A stretch of 64,000 nucleotides of DNA from Aliiroseovarius sp. PrR006 (lineage in GTDB: Bacteria > Pseudomonadota > Alphaproteobacteria > Rhodobacterales > Rhodobacteraceae), in NCBI RefSeq assembly GCF_010500215.1, contig NZ_JAAGOY010000007.1, forward strand, positions 714,501-778,500. The letters are read 5' to 3'. The position numbers and the translations under genes were made by a program. Under the pieces are notes generated by a model. The model had not been told where the DNA came from. It worked only from the letters and a program-made list of their open reading frames with translations, and ran no database searches. This document shows, in pieces, positions 53,887-62,801 of the stretch (positions within the stretch are counted from its first letter, which is position 1; the number at the start of each line of letters is the position of its first letter).

Positions 53887-55509
53887 TTACTCCTTACCGA
53901 TGGCGCGACGGATCGCGGCGCGGATCTGGTTTTCATCATAGCTGGGGCGACGGGCCGCGACGTGCTGGTCCGGACGGATCAGATAAACGGCTTTGTCGTT
54001 GTCACCCAAGTAACGCTCGCGCAGGGCGCCGGTCTTGTCGTCAGCGGTCGACAGGGCCAGACGCTCGACCTTGATGCCGGCTTCCTCGATCATGTCGGGA
54101 GCGTCGGCGTCGATGGTCAGCAGGATGAACTTGTCGCCCAGCTTGTTCAGTAGGAAGTCATCACCCATCGGTGCATCTGGGCAGACCGAACCGGGACGCG
54201 AACGGGCGGGGCCGTCCAGCGCATCGGCCGAGTTCAGCGGCGAGCCATCATAGGTGCAGGGCACCGACAGACGGCCCGAATTCACCATCGGGCGTGCAAA
54301 CTCGTGCTTTTCCGACAGGTCCAGCACGGCGTCTCGCAGCAGGCGGCTCATTTCCGATTTCGGGGTGATGAAGTCGGTCGAGCGGGTCGAGTTCAGGATG
54401 TTCTCGTCCGCGCCGTGGATCCGTTCATAGTTATAGGTATCCAGCAGGCTGTCCGGTGCTTCACCGCGCATGACCATGCCCAGTTTCCAACCCAGATTGT
54501 CCACGTCCTGCATGCCCGAGTTCGCACCACGTGCACCGAAGGGCGATACTTGGTGCGCGGCGTCACCGGCAAAGAACACGCGGCCATGGCGGAAGCTGTC
54601 CATGCGTTTGCACTGGAAGGTGTAGATCGAGGACCAGACCATGTCGTACTGCACGTTTTCGCCAAGGAAGGCGTCCAGACGACGGCGGATGTTTTCCTCT
54701 TTCATCTCTTCTTTGCGGTCGACATCCCAGCCGATCTGGAAGTCCACGCGCCAGACATCATCGGGCTGCTTGTGCAGAAGCGTCGACGCGCCGCCACCGT
54801 GGGTCGGTTCAAACCAGAACCAACGCTCGGTCGGGAAATCGTCGTTCTTCATCTTGATGTCGGCGATCAGGAAGCTGTCTTGGAAAACCTTCCCGGTGAA
54901 GTCCAGATCCAGCATCGTGCGCAGCGGAGACGCGGCACCATCACAGCCAATCAGCCATTCCGCCTCCAGCGTATAGGGGCCGTCCGGCGTCATGATCTCA
55001 AGCGTGACATAGTCGTCATGCACATCGACGTTGTCGATGCGATTCTTGCCGCGAATTTCGATCGGCGCGCCGTCTTTCTGCAGCTCTTCAAAGCGGTCCA
55101 GCTGGAAGCTTTCATAGTAAGGCTGCTGCATGTTGATGAAGGCCGGGTATTCGTGGCCTTCTTCCGGCAGAAGGTTGAACTCAAAGACCTGATCGTCCTT
55201 GTTGAACACCTTGCCGATGTTCCACACGACGCCTTTGTCGACCATCGGCTTGCCGCAGCCATAGCGGCCTGCAACTTCAAGACAGCGCTTGGCGAAACAA
55301 ATCGCGCGCGAGCCCATGCCGACGCCTTCGTGGTCGTCCAGCACCAGCGTTGGAATACCTTGGCGACCAAGGTCCAGCGCGGTCGCGATGCCGATGGGTC
55401 CTCCTCCCATCACCACGACCGGATGGCGCACGGGCGACGCCGCATCCTGATCGGCAGATTTCTTATAGGGATAGCGCTTGTAGGCAAGCGTGTATCTATC
55501 GTCGAACAT
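53887..55509 (-). CDS. FAD-dependent aromatic monooxygenase (PHBH/MhpA type)
   Basis: 540 residues. FAD-binding GGGPIGIATALDLGRQG (about 34-50), the GD motif GRVFFAGDAAHQVSPFGARG and an aromatic-hydroxylase thioredoxin-like C-terminus. It matches flavoprotein hydroxylases that add one oxygen to a phenolic ring using NAD(P)H. In this operon it may make homogentisate or feed a related ring compound, for example from 3-hydroxyphenylacetate; the substrate is inference only. GGAGGAG before ATG 55509. Confidence 0.85.
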   Translation of the reverse strand: MFDDRYTLAYKRYPYKKSADQDAASPVRHPVVVMGGGPIGIATALDLGRQGIPTLVLDDHEGVGMGSRAICFAKRCLEVAGRYGCGKPMVDKGVVWNIGKVFNKDDQVFEFNLLPEEGHEYPAFINMQQPYYESFQLDRFEELQKDGAPIEIRGKNRIDNVDVHDDYVTLEIMTPDGPYTLEAEWLIGCDGAASPLRTMLDLDFTGKVFQDSFLIADIKMKNDDFPTERWFWFEPTHGGGASTLLHKQPDDVWRVDFQIGWDVDRKEEMKEENIRRRLDAFLGENVQYDMVWSSIYTFQCKRMDSFRHGRVFFAGDAAHQVSPFGARGANSGMQDVDNLGWKLGMVMRGEAPDSLLDTYNYERIHGADENILNSTRSTDFITPKSEMSRLLRDAVLDLSEKHEFARPMVNSGRLSVPCTYDGSPLNSADALDGPARSRPGSVCPDAPMGDDFLLNKLGDKFILLTIDADAPDMIEEAGIKVERLALSTADDKTGALRERYLGDNDKAVYLIRPDQHVAARRPSYDENQIRAAIRRAIGKE

Positions 55510-55576
55510 CGGGTTCTCCTCCGGCTGCGCGCGTTTCGGGTTGGGGTCCGACCCTCATGGCCGAACCCCGAAGGTC

Positions 55577-56527
55577 TTAGCCCTGCAGGGCGGCCCACAT
55601 GTCCAGATCGCGCTGTGCGGTCCAGATGCGGGGGGTATCGATGCCGCGGGCCTCGTCATAGGCGCGGGCGACGTTGAAGGGCAGGCAGTGCTCGTAGATC
55701 GCGTAGTCTGCGAACTTCGGATCGCACTCGGCGCGCACGGCGTCCCATGCTTCTTTCAGCGAGCCACCGCGTGCAGCCACTTTGGCGGCTGGAGCGTAGG
55801 TGCTGTAGACGAAGTCACGGGTGCTTTCGATGGCACGCTCGACGGCCTCTTTGCCGATCAGCGCACCACCACGGCCCGGTGCAATGGCATCCACGTCGAA
55901 GGACGCGATGTTGTCCAGCGTGTCACCCCAATCCGAGAAGTGACCGTCGCCGCAATAGCAGGCCGAGTGATCTTCAACGATGTCGCCGGTGAACATGACG
56001 TTCTGATCCGGCACGTGAATCACGATATCGCCCGAGGTGTGGGCGCGGCCCAGATGCATCAGGTCGATGCGGCGGTTGCCCAGATAAACGGTCATATCGT
56101 CCGAGAAGGTGGTGGTCGGGTAGGTCAGGCCGGGGATCGACTCGTGGCCTTCGAACAGGCGCGGGAAGCGCTGGAATTCGCTGTCCCAGTCTTCCTGACC
56201 GCGTTCCACGACCATTGCACGGGCTTGGTCGCCCATGATGATCTGATCCGCACCATAGGCCGACGCACCCAGCACGCGCACGGCGTGATAGTGGGTCAGA
56301 ACCACGTGGCTGATCGGCTTGTCGGTCACCGAGCGCACGCACTCGATCACTTTGTTGGCCAGACGCGGGGTGGCCTGCGCCTCGACGATCATGACGCTGT
56401 CGTCGCCAATGATCACACCAGAGTTCGGGTCGCCTTCGGCGGTGAAGGCATACAGCCCGTCACCGATCTGGTCGAAGGTGATTTTCTTTTCGGTCATGTC
56501 GCCTTGCGACGCGAATGCCTTTGCCAT
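55577..56527 (-). CDS. Metallo-beta-lactamase-fold protein with incomplete zinc motif
   Basis: 316 residues, no signal peptide. The fold is shown by THYH (78-81), GRAHTSGDIVIH and FTGDIVE. The canonical HxHxDH reads HYHAVR (79-84), so the aspartate and third histidine of the second metal site are missing, and the final PGHG-type motif reads PGRGG. Only one metal site may remain. It could be a hydrolase with a single zinc or iron or a lactone/thioester-type enzyme. It starts 4 bp after the DHFR-like gene stop within the homogentisate operon; ATG 56527. Confidence 0.72.
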   Translation of the reverse strand: MAKAFASQGDMTEKKITFDQIGDGLYAFTAEGDPNSGVIIGDDSVMIVEAQATPRLANKVIECVRSVTDKPISHVVLTHYHAVRVLGASAYGADQIIMGDQARAMVVERGQEDWDSEFQRFPRLFEGHESIPGLTYPTTTFSDDMTVYLGNRRIDLMHLGRAHTSGDIVIHVPDQNVMFTGDIVEDHSACYCGDGHFSDWGDTLDNIASFDVDAIAPGRGGALIGKEAVERAIESTRDFVYSTYAPAAKVAARGGSLKEAWDAVRAECDPKFADYAIYEHCLPFNVARAYDEARGIDTPRIWTAQRDLDMWAALQG

Positions 56528-56531
56528 GGTT

Positions 56532-57059
56532 TCAGTCCTTGATGAGATAATCGATTTGAAGCATGCCGCCGCCATGGGTCTGGCTGGCGACATACGTGAG
56601 GTTGTGTTGTTGCCCGTCCGTGAACAGCTTCCGGCCACCGCCAAGGATGGTCGGCATCACGAAGACACGCAGTGCGTCGAACATGCCTGCGTCAAGCGCG
56701 GCGCGCTGGGTTGCGCCTCCGCCCATGATCCAGACTTTCTTGTGCCCTGCCTTTTCAATGGCGGCCTTCAGGGTTTGGATGTCGCCCGCAACGGTGACAT
56801 GATCCGCAGCATAACCCTCCTGGTGGGTCAGCACATAGCTGGCGCGGTCCTCGTACGGCCAGCCCCAGCCAAGTACCTGCTGGTGCGTTTCACGTCCGGT
56901 GATCAGCGCGTCCACCTCTGAAATGAACGCACCATATCCGCCGTCGCCCCCATCGGCCACGACCGCCTCGTTGAACGGATCAAGCCATGCCACGCCACCG
57001 TCCGGGGTGGCGATGTAGCCATCAAGGCTCATGGCGATATATCCAACGTATTCGGTCAT
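56532..57059 (-). CDS. Dihydrofolate-reductase-like (RibD C-terminal type) protein
   Basis: 175 residues. Typical of the RibD_C/DHFR-like oxidoreductase family: VGYIAMSLDGYIATPDGGVAWL at the N-terminus (cited in two parts: IAMSLDGYIA and GGVAWL), ITGRETHQQV and GGGATQRAALDAG. An NADPH-dependent reduction is expected, but the substrate in this aromatic operon is unknown. Starts 12 bp after fahA. Confidence 0.8.
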   Translation of the reverse strand: MTEYVGYIAMSLDGYIATPDGGVAWLDPFNEAVVADGGDGGYGAFISEVDALITGRETHQQVLGWGWPYEDRASYVLTHQEGYAADHVTVAGDIQTLKAAIEKAGHKKVWIMGGGATQRAALDAGMFDALRVFVMPTILGGGRKLFTDGQQHNLTYVASQTHGGGMLQIDYLIKD

Positions 57060-57071
57060 GCGCGGGGTACC

Positions 57072-58331
57072 TTACTTGGGCCAGCTGACGGCAGGCAGGA
57101 TCTGTCCGACACAATCGCCAAAGCCGATCTGGAAGCCGTCGCCCTTAGCGGCCCCACGCAGGGTCAGGGTGTCACCGTCCTCGATGAAGGTACGGGTTTC
57201 GCCGGTGTCGAGCGTGAAGGGCTCGCGGCCCGCCCAGCTCATCTCCATCAGCGAACCGTATTCGGTCTTGGTCGGACCCGAGATCGTGCCCGATCCCAGC
57301 AGATCACCCACATTCATCGCACAGCCACCAATTGCGTGGTGGCACAGCTGTTCGGCGGCCGAGTAGTACATGCGGGTGTAGTTGGTTTCGCCAACAACCG
57401 ATGCCTTATCGGCGCCCTCGGGTTGCATCAGCACCTGAAGGTCGATGTTGAACAGGCCGTCTTTCGACCCGTCGAGGTAGGGCAGCAGCTCTTTCTCGCG
57501 TTCCGGCGTGGGGGCGCGGAACTCTTCCAGAGCGGCAGAAGTCACGATCCACGGGCTGATCGAGGTGCCGAACGCCTTACCCTGGAACGGGCCAAGCGGC
57601 TGGTATTCCCAACCTTGGATGTCGCGCGCGGACCAGTCGTTCAGCAGCACGTAGCCAAAGATCATGTCGTCGGCTTCATCCACGGTGATCGGCTGACCGA
57701 ATTCGGAGGATTTGCCAACGATGGCCCCCATCTCCAGCTCGATATCCAGACGCATCGAGGGGCCAAAGCTGGGCATCTCGGCGTCGGGCGCTTTGCGTTG
57801 ACCGTTCGGGCGGTGGATCGGGGTGCCCGAGATCACAACGGACGATGCGCGACCGTTATAACCAATCGGAATGTGCAGCCAGTTGGCGGGCAGATCAGGC
57901 GAGCCACGCAGGATCGCGCCCATGTTCGCCGCGTGCTGACGACCGGCGTAGAAGTCGGTGTATTCCGACACAAGGAACGGCATGTGCAGTTCGGCATCGG
58001 CTTGGGCGACCAGCAGGGGCGCTACGGCGTCCTGTTCGGTCGAACCTTCGGCCAGCAGCTGTTCCAGACGGGCGCGCAGGGCGGCCCATGCGTCTGATCC
58101 CAGTTCCATCAGCTCGTTCCAGAAGGGCACGTCGAATACGGGTTCATCGCTGATCTCGATCAGACCAGCCTCTTCAGCGGCTTGCATATCAAGGATCATG
58201 TCCCCGATGGCCACGCCACAGCGCGGCTCGCTGTCAGCGGTCGAGAACACGCCATACGGCAGGTTGTTCAGGGGAAAGGGGGATTCGGCAGAGTTCGCGC
58301 TGTCCACCCATGACTTTTTCAATTGGCTCAT
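57072..58331 (-). CDS. fahA: Fumarylacetoacetase
   Basis: 419 residues, the standard length. It cleaves fumarylacetoacetate to fumarate and acetoacetate, the last step of tyrosine/homogentisate catabolism. Key segments: PVFDVPFWNEL..., YTDFYAGRQHAANMG (catalytic region), RLDIELEMGAIVG (metal glutamates), NDWSARDIQGWEYQPLGPF and GSGTISGP. GAGGA before ATG 58331. It starts 7 bp after maiA in the operon hmgA-maiA-fahA. Confidence 0.95.
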   Translation of the reverse strand: MSQLKKSWVDSANSAESPFPLNNLPYGVFSTADSEPRCGVAIGDMILDMQAAEEAGLIEISDEPVFDVPFWNELMELGSDAWAALRARLEQLLAEGSTEQDAVAPLLVAQADAELHMPFLVSEYTDFYAGRQHAANMGAILRGSPDLPANWLHIPIGYNGRASSVVISGTPIHRPNGQRKAPDAEMPSFGPSMRLDIELEMGAIVGKSSEFGQPITVDEADDMIFGYVLLNDWSARDIQGWEYQPLGPFQGKAFGTSISPWIVTSAALEEFRAPTPEREKELLPYLDGSKDGLFNIDLQVLMQPEGADKASVVGETNYTRMYYSAAEQLCHHAIGGCAMNVGDLLGSGTISGPTKTEYGSLMEMSWAGREPFTLDTGETRTFIEDGDTLTLRGAAKGDGFQIGFGDCVGQILPAVSWPK

Positions 58332-58338
58332 GTGATCC

Positions 58339-58980
58339 TCACTCGGCATCCGGCTGTGCCTCGGGTCGCGCATCGGCGAAGGCGGGCAGGGCCAGACAGG
58401 TTTCTTCGATTTCGGTCAGACGCGGATAGGCGGTCAGATCCACCCCCCAGCGCCGTGCATTATAGTACTGTGCGACAAGGCAAATGTCTGCCAGCGTCGG
58501 CGTGTCGCCAAAAGCAAATGTGCTGTCCTTGTCGACCATCTGTTCAAGGGCGGCAAAGCCCGTATCCATCCAGTGGACCATCCATAGGCGCTTGGCCTCG
58601 GCATCCGCGCCGAACGTGTCACCCAGATGTTTGCCCACGCGCAGGTTGTTCACCGGATGGATGTCCATCGCGATGACATGGGCAGCGGCCAGAACCTTGG
58701 CGCGAGCGACCGGATCGGCAGGCAACAAAGCAGGCTCGGGCTGCACCGCCTCAAGATAGTCGATGATCGCCAGCGACTGGCTCAGGACGGTGCCGTCCTC
58801 CAGCTCCAACGAGGGCACCAGATGGGTAGGGTTCTTGGCAACGTAATCTTCCGCGTGCTGCTGCCCGCCATCTTTCACAAGATGCACGGACACGTGTTCC
58901 GCGCTGAGCCCTTTCAGGTTCAGCGCAATACGCACGCGATAGGCCGCCGTGGACCGCCAATATCCATAAAGCGTCATCAT
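58339..58980 (-). CDS. maiA: Maleylacetoacetate isomerase (GST zeta class)
   Basis: 213 residues. It converts maleylacetoacetate to fumarylacetoacetate with glutathione. The N-terminal GSH site [21 protein letters not shown] and [25 protein letters not shown] and the C-terminal helix motif [20 protein letters not shown] are diagnostic. Its ATG overlaps the hmgA stop (ATGA). Confidence 0.93.
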   Translation of the reverse strand: MMTLYGYWRSTAAYRVRIALNLKGLSAEHVSVHLVKDGGQQHAEDYVAKNPTHLVPSLELEDGTVLSQSLAIIDYLEAVQPEPALLPADPVARAKVLAAAHVIAMDIHPVNNLRVGKHLGDTFGADAEAKRLWMVHWMDTGFAALEQMVDKDSTFAFGDTPTLADICLVAQYYNARRWGVDLTAYPRLTEIEETCLALPAFADARPEAQPDAE

Positions 58981-60329
58981 TTCTTGCCGGGCGTCCCGTC
59001 GAATTTCTTCTCAAGGCTCTCCCAGCAGTCGATGTACTCGTCCTGCAGCGGGGCTTCGTTTGCGGCGAAGGCCGTCAGGTGCTGCGGGAAGCGGGTCTCG
59101 AACATGAAGGACATGGTGTTGTCCAGCTTCTCCGGTCCGAGGTTCGAGTTCGAGGCGCCTTCAAACGCGTCACGGTCCGGACCGTGCGGCAGCATCATGT
59201 TGTGCAAGCTGACACCACCGGGGACAAAGCCCTGCGGTTTGGCGTCATACTGGCCGTAAATGTTGCCCATCAGCTCGGACATGATGTTCTTGTGATACCA
59301 CGGTGGACGGAAAGTGTTTTCGGCAACCATCCAGCGTTCGCGGAACAGAACGAAGTCGATATTCGCGGTGCCGGGCTGGCCCGAAGGCGCCGTCAGCACG
59401 GTGAAGATCGAGGGGTCCGGGTGGTCAAACAGGATCGCGCCAACCGGGCAGTATGTGGTCAGGTCGTATTTATAGGGCGCGTAGTTACCGTGCCATGCGA
59501 CCACGTCCAGCGGCGACTGGCCGATTTCCGTTTTGTGGAACTGACCGCACCATTTGATGGTGATCGTCGACGGCACTTCGCGGTCTTCAAACGCTGCAAC
59601 AGGGGCTTTGAAGTCACGCGGGTTGGCCATGCAGTTGGCACCGATCGGACCGCGACCCGGAAGCTCGAATTTCTGGCCGTAGTTTTCACAGACGAAGCCG
59701 CGCGCGGGACCTTCCAGCAGTTCAACGCGGTAAACAAGGCCACGGGGGATGATGCCGATTTCCTGTGGTGCAAGGTCGATGACACCCAGTTCGGTATAAA
59801 AGCGCAGCTTGCCTTCTTGCGGTACGACCAGCAGCTCGCTGTCGGCCGAGAAGAAATAGTCGTCCACCATCGACTCGGTGACCAGATACACATGCGAGGC
59901 CATGCCGACTTGGGTGTTCACGTCGCCCGCCGTGGTCATGGTGCGCATGCCGGTGATCCAGTTCAGACCTTCGGCGGTGGGCACGGGATCCCAACGGTAC
60001 TGGCCCAGCGAAATCACGTCTGGATCCACGCAAGGTGCGGATTTCCAGTAGGGTACATCAATCTTCGTGTAGCGCGCCGAGTGCTTCACCGACGGGCGGA
60101 TGCGGTAACACCAAGTACGCTCGGGCGGGTTGGCGGTGAAGGCGGTGCCGGACAGCTGCTCGCCATACAGGCCATATTCGCATTTCTGCGGGCTGTTCAT
60201 GCCTTGCGGCAGCGCACCGGGCAGAGCCTCGGTTTCGAAGTCATTCGCCCAACCGGGCATATAATGTGTTTCGGTGCCAACGGCTGACACCGCGCGCTGC
60301 ATCTCGCGCGAGGGGGTGTGCGTGTTCAT
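58977..60329 (-). CDS. hmgA: Homogentisate 1,2-dioxygenase
   Basis: 450 residues, the usual length. Iron-dependent ring cleavage of homogentisate to maleylacetoacetate. Cupin-type metal ligands lie in [14 protein letters not shown]-like ([16 protein letters not shown]) and [11 protein letters not shown], with [13 protein letters not shown] as a further conserved block. ATG 60329 is chosen because family similarity starts there. An open extension to 60449 crosses the promoter and operator. First gene of the operon. Confidence 0.95.
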   Translation of the reverse strand: MNTHTPSREMQRAVSAVGTETHYMPGWANDFETEALPGALPQGMNSPQKCEYGLYGEQLSGTAFTANPPERTWCYRIRPSVKHSARYTKIDVPYWKSAPCVDPDVISLGQYRWDPVPTAEGLNWITGMRTMTTAGDVNTQVGMASHVYLVTESMVDDYFFSADSELLVVPQEGKLRFYTELGVIDLAPQEIGIIPRGLVYRVELLEGPARGFVCENYGQKFELPGRGPIGANCMANPRDFKAPVAAFEDREVPSTITIKWCGQFHKTEIGQSPLDVVAWHGNYAPYKYDLTTYCPVGAILFDHPDPSIFTVLTAPSGQPGTANIDFVLFRERWMVAENTFRPPWYHKNIMSELMGNIYGQYDAKPQGFVPGGVSLHNMMLPHGPDRDAFEGASNSNLGPEKLDNTMSFMFETRFPQHLTAFAANEAPLQDEYIDCWESLEKKFDGTPGKK

Positions 60330-60376
60330 ATTTCGATCCGTTTCAATGCCCAGATGGGCCGTCCTGTTGCGCCCCA

Positions 60377-60406
60377 ACAATATCGTTGCATGTGAAATGA
60401 AGTCAA
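60377..60406 (-). promoter_or_regulatory. Probable promoter of the homogentisate operon
   Basis: On the minus strand -35 TTGACT (60406-60401) and either ATATTG (17-bp spacer) or TATTGT (18-bp spacer) as -10, about 50 bp before hmgA. The half-site CATGTGAA (60389-60396) lies inside the spacer. Confidence 0.5.
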
Positions 60407-60434
60407 GAAAAAGCGATACTTCACATGAGAAGTA
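60389..60434. promoter_or_regulatory. Inverted-repeat operator upstream of hmgA
   Basis: CATGTGAA (60389-60396) and its inverse TTCACATG (60420-60427) flank the -35 region. The second half-site belongs to an 18-bp near-palindrome TACTTCACATGAGAAGTA (60417-60434, 16 of 18 symmetric). The layout suits a repressor of MarR or IclR type, as known for homogentisate operons; none is encoded here. Confidence 0.55.
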
Positions 60435-60519
60435 ATGAAATCGCAACAATTTGAACAGTTAAGCCGATGGAAACTTGCGGCTGCTATCCCTGACCTTGGG
60501 TGAATAATGAGGTGGTGGG

Positions 60520-61353
60520 ATGCGTTCGAATGAACAAGCTCCGGTAATTATCAAAAAGATCAAGAAGGGTGGTGGCGATGGTCACCACGGCGGTGCGTGG
60601 AAAGTGGCCTATGCGGACTTCGTGACCGCAATGATGGCATTCTTCCTGCTGATGTGGCTGCTAAACGCGACCACGGAAAAGCAGCGTAAGGGGATCGCGG
60701 ATTATTTCAGCCCGACCATTCCAATCACCCGTGTTTCGGGCGGTGGCAGTGGCTCGTTCGGCGGCGACAGCGTGCTGAGCGAAGAAAGCCTGTCGCAGAC
60801 CGGCACAGGCGGCGTTCCGCGTGATCCTGCAAGCTCCCAAGACGGCAAACAGGCCGACAGTTCAGGAGAGGCAGGCGAAAAGGAAACCGCCAAGCTGAAA
60901 GAGGTGGAAAAGATGCTGCTCAGCCGCTCTGGCGAAAGCATGACGGGCGATCAGCTTCGGCGTCATGTCGTGACCCGCGTTACAGACGAAGGCCTGCTGG
61001 TCGAGATTTTCGCGCTTGAACATGCCCCACTGTTCCACGCGGGCACCACGACTCCCGCACCGATCTTGGAAGAGATCCTGACGACCATCGCCGAGGTGTT
61101 CGACCTGGCTAAGAACGGTGTCGCGATCGAGGGCCACGTGGCCACGCAGCCCGTCGTCATAGCCGAAAACACCGCGTGGCAGCTGTCCTCGGGCCGGGCC
61201 GACGCGGTGCGGAGGCTGTACGAATCGCTGGGCGAATCCCCTGACAAAATACAGCGCGTTACCGGCCACGCGGATCATGAACCGGTCACTCCAAACCCGA
61301 TGGCCGCGCGCAACAACCGGATCGAGCTGATCCTGCTTCGTTCAAAAAGGTAA
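60520..61353 (+). CDS. motB: Flagellar motor protein MotB
   Basis: 277 residues. A short basic cytoplasmic N-terminus (IIKKIKKGG) leads into one TM helix (AWKVAYADFVTAMMAFFLLM, 26-45) with the proton-carrying aspartate D33. A Gly/Ser-rich plug/linker region (70-130) and an OmpA/MotB peptidoglycan-binding domain (about 160-275) follow, with SSGRADAVRRLYE and MAARNNRIELI. It forms the stator with MotA, which is not in this window. Confidence 0.9.
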   Translation: MRSNEQAPVIIKKIKKGGGDGHHGGAWKVAYADFVTAMMAFFLLMWLLNATTEKQRKGIADYFSPTIPITRVSGGGSGSFGGDSVLSEESLSQTGTGGVPRDPASSQDGKQADSSGEAGEKETAKLKEVEKMLLSRSGESMTGDQLRRHVVTRVTDEGLLVEIFALEHAPLFHAGTTTPAPILEEILTTIAEVFDLAKNGVAIEGHVATQPVVIAENTAWQLSSGRADAVRRLYESLGESPDKIQRVTGHADHEPVTPNPMAARNNRIELILLRSKR

Positions 61354-61469
61354 CGAAATCATAAGCTAAGGGGGAAATCGTCGCAAATTTCGCGCCGATT
61401 AGGCGGCTGTTAAGGACACCCGGTCCACTCTGTCCCGGACCAGAGGTAGATGCAGCAGAAAGGCGCACC

Positions 61470-62777
61470 ATGACGATTTCCTCCTCACTAAGTGCCGGCG
61501 TGTCCGGGCTGAATGCGCATGCGACGAAATTGGCAACGATTTCTGATAACATCGCGAACTCTTCGACATTTGGGTACAAACGGGCCACCGCTGACTTTCA
61601 GAGCCTCGTGATTGGCGGGCATTCCGGATCCGGCACTTATTCGGCCGGTGGCGTGCGTACGACCACGCAGCGACTGATCGACGAACACGGCCCCCTGATC
61701 TCGACCTCGAATCCGATGGACATCGCGGTCGGCGGGCGCGGCATGCTGCCCGTCACGCAAGAGGTCTATGCCGATTCGAATCCCGGCGAACGACCAATGA
61801 TGATGACCACGACTGGCTCGTTCCGTACCGATTCTGAGGGTGTCCTGAAAACAGAAACCGGGCTTGTCCTTTTGGGGTGGCCCGCAGATGCAGACGGCAA
61901 CGTGGCCACCTATCCGCGCGACACCGGTGTTGGGCTGGAACCGGTCGTTATCAACGCCAACCAAACCGCCGGCGACCCAACCACAGACATGAAGCTTGGC
62001 GTCAACCTGCCTGCTGTCGAGACGGAAGCCGGTTCTGCTGGCACCCCGCTTCCCTTATCCGTTGAATATTTCGGCAACCTCGGCACATCGGAAACGCTGG
62101 ACTTCAGCTTTACGCCTACCGTTCCAGGTACCGGATCTTCAAACACCTGGACGATGCAAATCACCGACAGCGCCTCGGGCGGGGCCGTGGTCGGAGAGTA
62201 CACGCTGGTCTTTGATGACAGCCGCGCCGATGGCGGCACACTGGCCTCGGTCACGGTCGTATCCGGGGGTGCCTATGATGCCGCTGCGGGTACGCTGGAC
62301 CTGACCGTTGCGGGAGGCCCCTTGTCGCTGACCATCGGCGGGATCGGAGACCCCAACGGTCTGACCCAGCTGTCTGACAGCTTTGCTCCGGTGGCCATCA
62401 CCAAGAACGGCTCGCCGGTGGGCAACCTGACCGCAGTGCAGATCGACGAACACGGCTTCCTGAAAGCCACCTATGACACCGGGTTTATCCGCACGATCTA
62501 TCAAGTGCCGCTGGTGGACGTGTCAAACCCGAATGGCCTGACATCGATCTCGAACCAAGCCTATCAGGTATCGCCAGAAAGCGGATCGTTCTTCATGTGG
62601 GACGCTGGTGACGGCCCAACTGGCGAAGTCGTCGGCTTTGCGCGCGAGGGATCGACCACCGATGTCGCGGGCGAGCTGACCAACCTGATCCAAACCCAGC
62701 GCGCCTATAGCTCGAATGCGAAGGTGATCCAGACCGTCGACGAGATGCTGCAGGAAACCACCAACATCAAACGCTGA
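61470..62777 (+). CDS. flgE: Flagellar hook protein FlgE
   Basis: 435 residues. N-terminal rod/hook helix ISSSLSAGVSGLNAHATKLA with SDNIANSSTFGYKR (the standard flagellar rod-protein motif) and C-terminal LTNLIQTQRAYSSNAKVIQ. The variable middle (about 110-330) is beta-rich and Gly/Ser/Thr-rich, as in hook monomers. It polymerises into the flexible hook outside the cell through the flagellar export apparatus. Followed 24 bp later by flgK. Confidence 0.9.
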   Translation: MTISSSLSAGVSGLNAHATKLATISDNIANSSTFGYKRATADFQSLVIGGHSGSGTYSAGGVRTTTQRLIDEHGPLISTSNPMDIAVGGRGMLPVTQEVYADSNPGERPMMMTTTGSFRTDSEGVLKTETGLVLLGWPADADGNVATYPRDTGVGLEPVVINANQTAGDPTTDMKLGVNLPAVETEAGSAGTPLPLSVEYFGNLGTSETLDFSFTPTVPGTGSSNTWTMQITDSASGGAVVGEYTLVFDDSRADGGTLASVTVVSGGAYDAAAGTLDLTVAGGPLSLTIGGIGDPNGLTQLSDSFAPVAITKNGSPVGNLTAVQIDEHGFLKATYDTGFIRTIYQVPLVDVSNPNGLTSISNQAYQVSPESGSFFMWDAGDGPTGEVVGFAREGSTTDVAGELTNLIQTQRAYSSNAKVIQTVDEMLQETTNIKR

Positions 62778-62801
62778 TCCGGCATTGTGAAGTAGCATCC
62801 C

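Noticed and set aside
54304-55677. 457-codon plus-strand frame opposite the FAD monooxygenase
   Set aside because: Shadow frame; the minus-strand gene has FAD motifs and operon context.
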